Shown piece by piece: positions 11,745 to 23,885 of a stretch of DNA of 64,000 nucleotides. The position numbers and the translations under genes were made by a program. Source of the stretch: Diphasiastrum complanatum (lineage: Eukaryota; Streptophyta; Lycopodiopsida; Lycopodiales; Lycopodiaceae); contig CM055103.1 of NCBI GenBank assembly GCA_029204225.1, forward strand, positions 5,380,852 through 5,444,851, written 5' to 3'. The notes under the pieces are model-generated. The model had not been told where the DNA came from, ran no database searches, and saw only the letters and a program-made list of their open reading frames with translations. Within the stretch, counting starts at the first letter, position 1. Every line of letters begins with the position of its first letter.

Positions 11745-12446
11745 TCAAGAGAGTGCACCAATGAGTAGTAATCCTTTGAGTTGATGAAGAGATGTGAGAT
11801 CCATGCCTTGGATCTTCCCAAGAACCAATCTTCCATTGCTCTTTCCTTCATAATACTCCCTCTTAATGATTTCATCATAAGAAATAGAAACCTCAAAAAC
11901 ATTAGAAGCCATGAAAAAAATGATTAGTACCTTCAACATAAGGATGATTGAAGTACTCTCTTTTTTCAAACAAGAACTTCTACTCAATGTTCTAGGTAAT
12001 GACTCATATGATAATGATTCTTCCTCACTATCATTCACAATGACATCATTCAAAGTACATCCTACTTTGAACTCTTCACATACTTCTCTTCTCCTTAACT
12101 TGTGACTATCTCCCTCACCAAGTCTCTTGATAGAACCATTTGATCTACTCTCTTTATGAAGACATGTGACTCTACTTGCTGGAAAAATGTATTTCATGGA
12201 CTCATCACAAAATAATGTAGAAGGACCATCTCCTTCATGAATGCACCTAGCAACATCTTTTTCCATATGATCAAAGAAATCATTAGCAACAATCTTTTCC
12301 AAGGAAAAACCTTCACCTTCATTGATGAAGTTAGCTCTTTCCTTACCTTTTGCATGCTTGCACTTGCCATGAAGAACCATTGAAACACCATCATTATCCT
12401 CAAGACTAGCCAAGTTAGCAGAAAGATGAACATCTCCAAGAAGCAT
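11745..12446 (-). CDS. Unrecognised 233-residue ORF, probably mobile-element derived
   Basis: A single open frame of 233 residues without an obvious domain. It is rich in Lys, Glu and Ser, contains a serine/glutamate patch (NDSEEESLSYESLPRTLSRS) and a short hydrophobic run (ILMLKVLIIFFM) near residue 170. It lies between two retrotransposon remnants, so a retrotransposon origin (spacer or gag region) is more likely than a host gene. No promoter or intron signal stands out. Confidence 0.3.
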   Translation of the reverse strand: MLLGDVHLSANLASLEDNDGVSMVLHGKCKHAKGKERANFINEGEGFSLEKIVANDFFDHMEKDVARCIHEGDGPSTLFCDESMKYIFPASRVTCLHKESRSNGSIKRLGEGDSHKLRRREVCEEFKVGCTLNDVIVNDSEEESLSYESLPRTLSRSSCLKKESTSIILMLKVLIIFFMASNVFEVSISYDEIIKREYYEGKSNGRLVLGKIQGMDLTSLHQLKGLLLIGALS

Positions 12447-13119
12447 ATTAGATTTTGACTATCTCATTGACACATATAGCCTGCTGTACAATCCACTGTT
12501 GCAAGAGCTTGATTCCAATTGACAATGTCAGAGTGAGTCGCCAGTGTCTCGTTCGTTGGCGGCCTGATGCTCCTCTTACAATGCCATGTTCTGCTACTTT
12601 AGATTCTGTGTTCTAGCATACTGTTCTATTGAATTAAACTATACTTATGTCCCACGAGGTGAGATTACAAGATAGATTAACAAAACATTACAAGAGTGGT
12701 TTATGCTAATCTATTGGTTAGTCGTCCCTCTAGTAATGTCACTTTGGAGCATGATAGTACAATGCCTTCACGCTCGTCGAGCTACAATTCGGTAACTCAA
12801 TTTGTCCGACTTTTGGTTTTGCACGAGATCCATCTTCAACATTTTGGGTACTTCAACTTCGGTATAAATGGAGAGTGGAAAACACTAGGTAATATGAGCA
12901 CTTTGAATGATTTGAAATTAAAAAAATTTCTAATAAACTTTTGAACGATCAAATTTGAAGAACCAATGCATCTTAAATGAAAATTTATATAATACACTTC
13001 TAAACTGTATAAACAAAATGCTTCTTAAGAATAGTTACATTCACGTTCTTTTATGGTCAAATATGGAATTAGATTCTAACAAATTTGATGGAAGAATCAT
13101 GATTCAGATTTTGGTTCAT
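12447..13119. other. No supported gene; likely degraded chromovirus
   Basis: Open frames here are short and without recognisable motifs. Because integrase and chromodomain pieces of a plus-strand gypsy element follow directly, this is probably its more decayed upstream part. Confidence 0.35.
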
Positions 13120-13864
13120 ACTTGGATCAATAGGAGAGGGCAACATGCATGGTTGAGTAGATGCTTGAAGCAAATGTTTCATATGGCACTCTCCTAGGGT
13201 GAAGTACATATCCTTGATTGAGTTTTCATATAGTAGTAGTAACCATTCGGCTATCGGTTATAGCCCGGCCATGCTTATGTATGATTTTGAACCTACATCG
13301 CCACTTCAGTTAAAACTTGATCCATCAAGTTTCAAAAAGTAGCCGATTTCTTGTACGACATGCAAAAAATGCTACATATAGCATGCAAGAATGTCCAAAG
13401 TGCCCAGGGTAGGGACATACATTATGCTAATCTAAAAAGGTCATCTCGAGACTTTCAAGTGGGGGATTGGGTGTATTTATGAATCCCAAAGGATTCTAAC
13501 GTAATGTGTATCGGCAAGCATTGCAAATTGTCTGCTAGATATAGTGTCAAATCTTGAAAAAGATTGGATCCTGGGCTTACCAATTGGACCTCTCAGAAGC
13601 AACGCAAGTGCACTGGGTTTTTCATGTAAGTCGACTTAAGAACATCTTGGTTTTGGAGACCGATTGGACCTGTTAGATGAATTCTCACGTGTGGCTCGAC
13701 TTGACCTCGAAAAGATCTTGGATACCAAAACTAAATGATTCAGCTTCTAGTTTGATGGAAGGGCCGCACAGGTGATGATGATTCCCGAAAATAGGAAGGC
13801 AGCCTGAAAAGAAATTTTCCTAACGATAAGTTCTGAGGCCAAAACTTGAATAAGGGGAGAAGAA
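13120..13864 (+). mobile_element. 3' end of a decayed chromovirus (integrase tail and chromodomain)
   Basis: Conceptual pieces in shifting frames match the end of chromoviral pol: QHAWLSRCLKQMFHMAL (about 13140), SSSNHSAIGYSPAMLMYDFE (about 13230-13290), SSRDFQVGDWVYL (about 13440), then the GSWAYQLDL and HVSRLKNILVLETDW region (about 13560-13660), and a chromodomain remnant with WKGRTGDDDS near 13760. A polypurine tract AATAAGGGGAGAAGAA lies just before 13865. The same region of the element at 25953-28160 is clearly related. Multiple stops and frameshifts. Confidence 0.75.
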
Positions 13865-14240
13865 TGCCATGCCCACGATTGATCTCGGATTATTATTCGA
13901 TTAGTAGGTCAGTAGGCCTACCTCGACCTGTAATTTAATTGTGATTATGAGATGTTTGGGGCCCTTATGGAAATAAGGTCATAATTAAAGGTTGGAGGCC
14001 TAAACTCAAGATGGTGGAATTTTTATGGGTCTGTCAGTGACTCATAGGGAAACTGGATCATCCATCTACATCTCTCTCTAAATAGTCTTCAATTTCTCTT
14101 TCTAGTCTCCAAGTAATCTCGTAAGGTGATGACTCCAGGTTGAGATCGTTTTCTTTCAAAAACAATGAAGACAACAGATTACAATGAATATGTTGAGGAG
14201 GATTTAGGGTTGAAAATTGCAATGATTTCCCACTCGAGTG
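13865..14240 (+). repeat. 3' LTR of the decayed chromovirus
   Basis: Begins TGCCATGCCCACGA immediately after a polypurine tract. The start matches the LTR at 28192 (TGTTATGTCCATGA) in position and wording. The right end is estimated from the pyrimidine-rich stretch with TCTCTCTCTAAATAG near 14067-14080 and is uncertain. Confidence 0.5.
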
Positions 14241-16166
14241 ATTGAGCAATATGTTTCATGTGATTTATCCCTTCAATGTGAAGGAAATAGCCACAAAATG
14301 TTTTTTTTTTCTTCAACGATTTTGGATTCAAAAATGCGTTCCTAGAAATGTTTTTTTTCGTAGTTTTGAGAAACATTTCCCCCCGGGAAACGTAGCCCCC
14401 TCGAGAAACGAGAAAAAACGAGGAAATGATACACATCATATGACATATAATTCAAAATCTAGATACTATAGAAAATTCTTGTAGCAAAACTTCTGAGAAA
14501 ACACCTAGCTTATTGTCCAACGATCCCGTTTTCTGAGTCCAACAACACAAATTTAGCTTGCAATTGAACAAATGTTTTAGAAATCTATGAACCAAAAAAC
14601 AATTTGCTAATTGGCATATGTGACGGCTTGAGCCTGTTGCATGAATAAATTTGCAGGCCTCCATACTTGTGTGCCTCTCTTATGAGGCTTTGATTTTATC
14701 TTGCATTTTCATGGAATGTCAATAGTTAATAAGATGTTTGACCTGTGTTTCAATTTTAAATAATTATATCTTCATCATGCTGCAACCTTTCAAAAAACTA
14801 GAAAGCAATAATGTAGAAATAAATAAATTTACGGAAAAGAGTCAAAAGTAGCCCTAAAATTTCAAAATCTAACAATAAGTCGGGCAACACAAAATGCAAG
14901 CAAAAAATAATTCAATAATGTGAAAAACTTTCAATGATCTACGACATATGTTCTAGCTTTGGACATCCCAAGAAATTGGAAAGAAAAAAAAAATCTCCTA
15001 ATGTAACCAAAATGGGAGTACACATTTGTAGGAATGAGACATCAACAAAAAAATAGAAAAGAATGAGAATTTGAAAGTGTGTCAAATTTGTCTCAACAAG
15101 ATATAGGAGTCACCCAATAGTGCAGGGAAATTTATCAAGTAGCAAGCCTCAATGAAGATGGAGACAATAGTCTACCAATGTAGGACTAAAGATGTGTCCA
15201 ACTTGCTTTGAAAGATGCAATTTTTGTCCACATGTGAATTGTACCTTGATGTGACATAGCAACATCTAATTGTCACATTGTCTTTAATCATGTAGCAAAT
15301 AAATGTCAATATCAAGTACAAGAAATAAAGAACCCTAAACTAGAGGACAAATCCTTTACAAGCAATTGATGTTTTGGAAGAGGATTTATCGAGTCTTGAA
15401 CTAAGTACTTTAGTTGTGCTTGGTAGAATATTAATAAAAAATACTCTTGATCTTTGGTCTTGAACAAACAGAATTTGGAGAGTAGTTAAATAGATGGTTG
15501 CTATGTGAACAAACAGAATTTGGAGAGTATTTAAATAGATGGTTCATATGTGAACAAACAGAATTTGGAGAGTAGTTAAATGCTCAAAAGCATCTGAATC
15601 TCAAATGTTGCAAGTGAAATATAGTACATACAATAACCACAATCTTAGAATATAACAAAGAAATTGTAGTGGACTCGCCATAGCAACCATGTTGGAAAAT
15701 ATAGTGTTTGATATTTGACAAGACACTGCCCTGTAAATAACAGACCAACTATCACCTTGTGATGAATATCAGATCCAAGAAATTATCTTCCAAGACAATC
15801 TTGCTTTTTCCTTCGCAAATCAATTCCAAAACAACCCAATAATCTTTCTGTTATGAGATCTCTGATTGCCAAGAGTGATACACTACCAAAAGGAAGCTTC
15901 GATTTAAATGGTTGTCAGGCCTAATAATGTGTCACCTAGCTGTTTCAAAGAAAACAGAGATTAATTACTTGATTATAAACTGTTTCTATCCCTCACTTAA
16001 TACACTTAACACCATGCTCTCAAACATTACAGAGCATTAGAATGAATTTCTTAGTGTTATTTGTTTCTTTTTTCAGCTCAAAACATTGGTGTGAGCTTGA
16101 GAGCAGATAAAGATCCATAGTCTCGACTCTTTGAATAGTCCAGAGTTCTTTCACAGTTTGAACTTC
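14241..16166. other. Gene-free AT-rich spacer
   Basis: No coding region or RNA gene is supported. Apart from the tandem repeat at 15461 only homopolymer runs are seen. The last 100 bp would be the 3' flank of the minus-strand gene at 16167. Confidence 0.5.
15461..15591. repeat. 45-bp tandem repeat, nearly three copies
   Basis: TGAACAAACAGAATTTGGAG starts at 15461, 15506 and 15551, a constant 45-base spacing, with few differences between copies. The high similarity suggests a recent duplication. Confidence 0.9.
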
Positions 16167-16667
16167 TCAGTAACCTTCCTTCAAGCTTTTGTCTTGTAGT
16201 AATATGTCGTTCTTGATCTTGCCTTCGTACTCTCCATTTGCTAAGGCTTGATCCTCTACTGGATCGCAATCACAAGCTCCCACCAAGTCCGTACCATTTC
16301 TGAGTGCGAAGAGATTTTTCAACTGGTCCTCGAGATACTCATTCACTCTGATCTGCCTCTCTGACTCGAATCCTTCCCTCGCCCACCGCAGGCACCCCTC
16401 CTCCTCCTCCTCTTCGGATTTGCGCTCCATGTACCTGCTTCCGGATCTGGAACGCCGTCTTCTTCTGCGATTCCGGCTCCGCTGCCCCGCTCTCATCAGC
16501 CTCGCCATGCTGCAGCCGCAGACGAGGATGCAAATGAGAAACGGCAGAAGCAAAAGCACAATTGGCAGCAAAGGCGTGATAAATAGAAGCAGAATTATGA
16601 ATGCTATGAGGGGATGATGCTTCATCAAATTCGAGGTGAAATCCGCCATCGCTATCGCCATCGCCAT
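16167..16667 (-). CDS. Small membrane-anchored protein of unknown function
   Basis: An intact single-exon frame of 166 residues. After a short N-terminus (MAMAIAMADFTSN) residues 19-52 are strongly hydrophobic, enough for one long or two tight membrane spans, and end in CGCS. Residues 62-78 are very basic (RSRNRRRRRRSRSGSR), followed by a run of six glutamates (85-90) and a mixed C-terminal domain with WAREGFESERQIRVNEYLEDQ. The arrangement suggests a membrane anchor with a cytosolic charged tail. Its composition is unlike the neighbouring transposons, the frame is undamaged and promoter-like motifs lie upstream, so I take it as a host gene. I do not recognise the family. The start was chosen as the first Met before the hydrophobic segment; a Met at residue 7 or 3 would be equally possible. 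Confidence 0.6.
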   Translation of the reverse strand: MAMAIAMADFTSNLMKHHPLIAFIILLLFITPLLPIVLLLLPFLICILVCGCSMARLMRAGQRSRNRRRRRRSRSGSRYMERKSEEEEEEGCLRWAREGFESERQIRVNEYLEDQLKNLFALRNGTDLVGACDCDPVEDQALANGEYEGKIKNDILLQDKSLKEGY

Positions 16668-16679
16668 GGTAGCTGCATT

Positions 16680-16905
16680 CCATTCGAAGCTCTCTCTTTC
16701 CGTCTCTCTCCCTCGCCTTGCTTTTTCTGTAAGCTTTGCTTTGCTTTGCTTTGCTTTTTTTATCGGGCCCTTCTCTCTCTAGGCTTGGCTTTAATACAGT
16801 TATGAAGGGATGGGGTTGGATCCCGTTAACCGGCACCACAGACGTACACGTGTCTACCTTGTCAGCACCAATATTATTTTGGCTTATGCCACGTGCCCGC
16901 CAAAG
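16680..16905 (-). promoter_or_regulatory. Upstream region of the 16.2-kb gene with G-box motifs
   Basis: On the minus strand, ahead of the start codon at 16667, there is a five-copy AAAGC microsatellite (16733-16757), a weak TATA-like TGTATTAAAG (about 16790-16800), and two ACGT-core elements: ACACGTGT at 16846-16853 and CCACGTGC at 16889-16896. CACGTG is the G-box bound by plant bZIP and bHLH factors, often in light or ABA responses. Function here is inferred from position only. Confidence 0.45.
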
Positions 16906-16929
16906 TTTCTCACGGTGGCAGGCTTCATT

Positions 16930-18900
16930 ACCCACAAGTTATCGTCCTCCAAACATCTTAAAAGCCCATGGGACAGTGTTCAGGAAATCTTTTTAAGGTT
17001 TCCTTCCAAAAACCGATATGTGAAAAAGTTCGTCGGCCTCTATTGAATGACAAGGTCTTACTTGCCTGTTTTTCGTTATAAAACCCAAGATTTATGACAT
17101 AAAAAATCCTGTACAATTTTTGCCATGCCAATTTTTGAAAAAAGATGCCGGTTCCATTCTTGAACTATGCCGGCTTCGCGAACACTGCCCATGGGCATCA
17201 TGACGTCTTAGGTATGGAAATTCTTGATTGTGACCAGGCTTCTCCAACTAATGTCACAAAGAGAATTCTTAGCAATTACTTGTTGGCCTTGTCTTGCAAA
17301 CGCTATCGATACTATGTGTTACTACTCGGAAAACCTCATTTGAGTTATCCTCAGAAAACTTGCATATTAAAGAGCCTCTCAGTTTTTTGAACACTTTTAC
17401 TCATAAAAAGGTATATATTCTCATATAAAAAATTGTCAAATATTTTATGACATCGGTTTCTGAGAAAACTTGCTAGTTCCATTCCTATACTTTGCCGGTT
17501 TTCCCGAGCACTGGTTCGACTACATTCATTTATTTTCTGTTTCAACTACACAGGTGTCCATTCAGGCACGACTCAAAGCAAAAATATAATAATAGCAAAA
17601 TATTCAAAAACGGGATTGGATACATGCAACAGCAGATCCGAGGTACTTGGACTCCCCGCAGTTGCAACCGGGAAGAAGTAAAGGTTGGCTTCCATAACAA
17701 CGTGAGTATTAAGTAATCTCCATAAAAACAGAAGGTTACCTTTTTAACGTTTTGTAGTCTTAAATCGTCATTTGGCCTTAAGTATCCCCTTGCAGTGTAT
17801 TTGCCATCTTGGTTAACAACCTAAGTAGGCATGTTGTTGAAGGCGCTACGTCCTGTTGTCATCATATTCCCTAGTCTTTCTTATTATACCTAAAGGCCTC
17901 CAACTTACTTCCAAGGCTTATCCAAAAGGTCCAGAAAGGGTTTTACTATGGTCTGTCACTACTAGAATTTGCAAGTACTGTATTTCTCATCTTTAGCAAT
18001 TGCATATTGTACATATTCAAAATTGATTATAGTGTAATCAACAATAGTAAATTACTCAACATCAGGTGGCCTCTAATAAAATTCAAAATTTTAGAGCCTA
18101 GATACATTTTAACCTGCCAACAACGCACTACACAAAATTTCAAATTTTTTGAGATAGTAACCCAAGCAAATTTCTTAGCTTGCAATATTCCAACTTTACG
18201 AGTCAAAAAGAAAGAAAAGCTTCCTTAGCAAGGTTCATATATTATTTCCAAGGCTATAAGAGTTCATAGTTGCAAGCCGTGACCATAAGCAAGGGCATAA
18301 CTCCATAGGCATGTAATTCCTAGAAAAGCAATTAGTTGCACACCCATAGATTCAGTATAATGACATCAATGCCCCATCATTCAGATGTCTTCTTTGTGGC
18401 TTGCTCTACCAGCCTCACACAACTGAATTCTAGAGCCAAATTTTGATAGAGTTTTCTAGTAGACAATTTGTCAACCCGTTTCATGATAGCTTAAAATCAC
18501 ACCCTTTTAGGCCATTAGATTGGAGCAGTTGACAACAATATCATACATAAAATAAAATAAAAACATCTTGTTCTGGATACTTCTGTTATATTTCAAATTT
18601 GATGTGTGTGTGGCCTGCCACTGGGTACCGAAAGTGAAACTGACTAATTTGCTTTTTGAAGTGTCCTATAATCACCACTCAAGAGAAATCACTACTCAAG
18701 AGAAATTCCTATTTTCAAAATAAACCTTCCAACCATAGTCCAAACTACAGACATCAAAGGCAAGCTGCTAAAAACATATTCAATCCATTTTAACTTATAC
18801 AATAAAAAGACAACATATTTAGCTCCATGGACTACAGTTTTCGAATATGTGTCATGAAGAGTACTTAATTGATAGTTTGTGAGATCTAAAATTGCGAATA
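16930..18900. other. Spacer without a supported gene
   Basis: No convincing coding sequence. Two related phrases about 325 bp apart (GGTTCCATTCTTGAACTATGC at about 17149 and AGTTCCATTCCTATACTTTGC at about 17474) mark an old duplication. At 17957 CACTACTAGAA resembles a CACTA transposon tip but no partner was found. Confidence 0.4.
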
Positions 18901-18919
18901 TTGGGAAGCGGATATAATG

Positions 18920-19165
18920 AGATATTGATCGTGAATGTTGTGAATATTGATCGTGAATATTATGTATATTGATCGTGAATATTGTGAATCTCGATCGTGA
19001 ATATTGTAAATATTGATCATGAACATTTTAAATCCCGATCGTGAATACTAATATAAAATTGCCAATACTGAAGTGATAGTGATCGTGAATATTGTGAATA
19101 TTGATCATGAATATTGTGAATACGGATCATTAATATTGATCGTGAGTATTGATTGTGAATACTCT
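18920..19165. repeat. Degenerate minisatellite of GATCGTGAATATTGTGAATATT units
   Basis: The core GATCGTGAATATT recurs about ten times with variable filler (TGTGAATATT, TGTAAATATT, ACGGATCATTAATATT). Units are short (roughly 10-22 bp) and uneven. No open frame covers the array. Confidence 0.8.
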
Positions 19166-19485
19166 TGAATACTAAAATACTTTAGAAAGTAATTGTGATT
19201 ATTGTGGATGCCCTTGAATATAGATTATGAATGCTAAAATGTAATTATTTAGAGAAGAAGACTATGATTGTTAATTTTGATTGTTGTGCTAAAACAAAAT
19301 TGTAGATTTGAATGAAGACAATGATTTGGCAAGTGACAACAAGAAAATTTTGAATACCACAATCAATAAGAACTTGAAAAGATCTTCTTTCTCCACAAGT
19401 TCAAAGCCAAAGAATAAGTTTTTGAAAAGGTGTGATGAAAGTAACAGACTGAATTTGGTACAATCTAAATCCTCCTACCAAACGA

Positions 19486-19887
19486 TTGACAATAGTCAAG
19501 AAAAAAAAAAATCAACCAGTCCAACACATACATTTTGAGATCAAGCAATTCAAGTATATGACGTGCATTCCAATTTATTTTTGGGTCAAATTCTCTACAA
19601 TGTGCTCCACAAATGTTCCTACAATCATCATAGGCGACTTAAATATTGATATTTTGAAGCCCAGCTCACCTACACCATTACTTCATAGTTTCATGGCCAG
19701 CCATGGACTACAAACACTTTTCAAAGAGGCTGCAACTCTATACAACTCCCAACTTGAGCACATATGGACAATTTGCAACAATCATGAATGCCAATCTATA
19801 ACTTATGCATATTGGTCTGATCACTCTCTAATATACTTCTACTACAAAATGAAAAGCCAAAAAACAACATTCACTGCTCATAAATGA
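19486..19887 (+). pseudogene. Endonuclease/exonuclease/phosphatase fragment, Helitron type
   Basis: An open frame of 133 residues carries the late motifs of the EEP nuclease fold: IIIGDLN (residues 47-53), then LLHSFMASHGLQTLFKEA, LEHIWT (90-95) and YWSDHSLIYF (109-118). The GDxN and SDH boxes hold metal-binding and catalytic residues in this fold; LEHIW stands for the usual LDHIW. The spacing and wording fit the endonuclease fused or linked to Helitron RepHel/PIF1-type helicases better, from memory, than LINE endonucleases. The N-terminal half of the domain is missing. A run of ten A at about 19500-19510 probably marks a frame break with the lysine-rich frame upstream (19308-19538). Confidence 0.6.
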
Positions 19888-19889
19888 AT

Positions 19890-21515
<1,626 letters not shown>

Positions 21516-21539
21516 ATCTAATACTCTAATTCCATTAAA

Positions 21540-23177
21540 GTAGGAAAAGAATGCATGGTTGTCATAGACGCTAATTATTTGCACTCTTCATGGATGTCGA
21601 CGACACCTAGCTAAGATATCCTACTAAGTTAAATAAATGATCTAACTATCTAGTGATGGTCTGAATATTGAAAGATTGATTCTTAAAATTTTGGCTGTCT
21701 TTTTGGAGTTTTAGCATGTGTAACTCAAAATTAGTTATGGATCTGGAATTTCCAGCATGCTAATTCACTTTGAAATAGTTGAAATTCAGGTTGCATGTTG
21801 GATCTTTCCATGTTTTTGGATTCTAAGCTTTTTTGTGGTCAAATTTGGCTTGTTTTCCATGATATTGGCACAAAAATGATTGTAGAATTCAATTTGTCAA
21901 GGTGAAAAAACCTAGAAAGGGCCAAAATCCATGTTTTTTGCTTGTTTTTTCATGAAATTGGGTGGTAGGGGGTTAAAGAACATCAATTAAAGCTGGGAAA
22001 AGATGAATCATAGTCTTTAGAAGTTGTCCTAGAAGTTAGAGCCAAGAATTCTAGCAATTGGGTTTGTAGGAAGTCAAAAATTGGCAAAAATTGACCAATT
22101 TTGGTGAATTTTGGGGGGTGCATTTTTCTGAATCCATAAGAGGATCATTTTGGATTTTTTACAATATGAATTTTGCTCTTTTTTACCTTCCCAGCAAGCT
22201 ATCAGACCTGTAAATTGATGGGTAGAGGCTTATGTTTCAATTCCATCAAGTTTGTGGCAATTTTGACTTCTAGAAATCAAGAATTCATGGTTCTCATCCA
22301 ATACTACTTTATAGGATCTGTATGAAGCTTCATCTTAGAGACCATTTAAGACTGTTTGGATTATCACTTTTAGGCTTGGTTGAGTGTTTGCATGTTTTTA
22401 GGCAGATTGGGCTTGACAAAGTGCGCCCTCCTACAGGTTTTTTGGTTGTTCTGATCTCACATGTGTGAATCCTAAGTGCAAGTTGACGTGGCAAGAGTCT
22501 TGCTCACTAGATCTCTTTCTGTACTGAGCTTTACAGCGCCCAATTTGGTGTCCTGTAGCCAAAGTTATGATCATCTAAAGTTTTGCAATTTTGTGAGCAA
22601 AATTGGTAGAATTTCGGATTGTTCTGATTGCATGCAAGTCAATTTCCTATTTTGTGGTACTGTGCTTGCATGGAATGCCTGCATGTTGATTCTTAGAGTG
22701 ATTCTGACATGCGTAGGTGATTTAGATCTATTTTGAGTGGTTATACACATGTACTATGACTGATAGATACAAAACTGGGTTTTATAGCTGACAATTTCCG
22801 TAGAACTTGATTTTACATAAAATTCCATAATTGTGAAAAATCAGTTTAATGTCGCATGTCATGCATGTCTGATGGACATTAATGTAGTAAAGTTAAGAAT
22901 CAAATAGTGAATCGAATTTTCAATTTTGGTTGCTTAATAACTTATAGTGGTTTTTTACAAGTTTTTAAAAAAAATGTAAAATTTTTTAAAAAAATTAAAT
23001 GCGAAAACTCAATAATTTTAGTTTTTTCCAATTTCTTGGAATATCTATGAAATTGACTAAAAATAGTGATTTGACCATGTTGGAGTCAATTTCAGTCAGT
23101 TTTTTGGTCAAATGTATTTCACTATGAGTTAATCTGATAATAACTAAATTAGTAATTTCCAAGATAGATATATCAAG
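21540..23177 (+). mobile_element. Long leader of a gypsy-type element
   Basis: Non-coding, T-rich sequence leading to a gag start at 23178. About 21690-22330 is clearly related to 29150-29860 further right (shared phrases such as CTTTTTGGAGTTTT, GTAGCTCAAA/GTAACTCAAA, TGGTCAAA and AGCAAGCTATCA), so it is a repeated element leader and not unique host DNA. Confidence 0.6.
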
Positions 23178-23885
23178 ATGGCCGAAGAAATTTCAAATCA
23201 AGCTACAAATCCAGGTGTGCCATCTTATATGGTGATTTGTCAACAGTTAAGTACGACGCTTAATGATATGAATAATTGTAATCAAATGAGAGATTAGCAA
23301 ATGGAGGTTCTGTTGAATCAAGTCAAATTGATGTCTTCACCCAATCTCGGTTTTCAACTTGAGGTTTATGCGGGGGAGAAGAAGGAGAAGAAACCTGAAG
23401 TCATCGAGGACTAGCTGGCCAAGTGGAGTAGTTACTTCAATCTGCACGGTGTTCCTGATGAGAAGCAAATTGAAAGTGTCATGTTGTTTTTATGCGGCAA
23501 AGCGTCATCGTGGTGGAAGCCAACTACTTGGGATGCATTTGCAGAAGTTTTCAAGAAAGCCTTCGTAATTGCTAATGACGTTGACTACTACCTGAACTTC
23601 GTGAACTGCAGGATGGATACAAAGAGTTTAGACTCTTATATCCAGGAATTCATGGACCTATGGAATAGGGTTCCATCATTCAATGCGAAGTTGGCACTTT
23701 GGCAGTTTGTCCTAGGTTTGCCAGCCAACTATTAGGAAACGTATGCAGGCAAAATGTGCTCCAAAACCTCGAAGATGCGTTTCGGATTACGAAAGCATAT
23801 GATTCCGAAAGCAGTTTGCGCAAATTCCAACCACTTTCAAAACCAACCAGGGAGAGCTACGGAGATCAACAAGAGAGAAGACACA
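23178..23885 (+). pseudogene. Gypsy-type gag with in-frame TAG stops
   Basis: The frame starts with MAEEISNQATNPGVPSY. In-frame TAG codons lie at 23295, 23412 and 23733, each where glutamine (CAG) would fit. Core gag motifs are CGKASSWWKPTTWDAFAEV (about 23495) and YIQEFMDLWNRVPSFNAKL, with FVLGLPANY, typical of the retrotransposon gag domain of Ty3/gypsy elements. Shortly after the third stop the frame shifts, and from about 23885 the sequence becomes copia pol. No CCHC zinc knuckle is reached. Confidence 0.8.

Noticed and set aside
13120-14240. Independent host gene from the open frames at 12955-13197 and 14058-14249
   Set aside because: Both fall within the decayed chromovirus integrase tail and its LTR.
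15461-15591. CRISPR-like array
   Set aside because: The 45-base units are contiguous without unique spacers; this is a tandem repeat in a plant genome.
16339-16935. 198-residue minus-strand frame overlapping the small membrane protein gene
   Set aside because: Other frame of the same stretch; no hydrophobic or domain logic, and the frame with the membrane segment is more convincing.
17957-17971. CACTACTAGAATTTG as a CACTA transposon tip
   Set aside because: No facing second tip or subterminal repeats were found; ten bases are too little.
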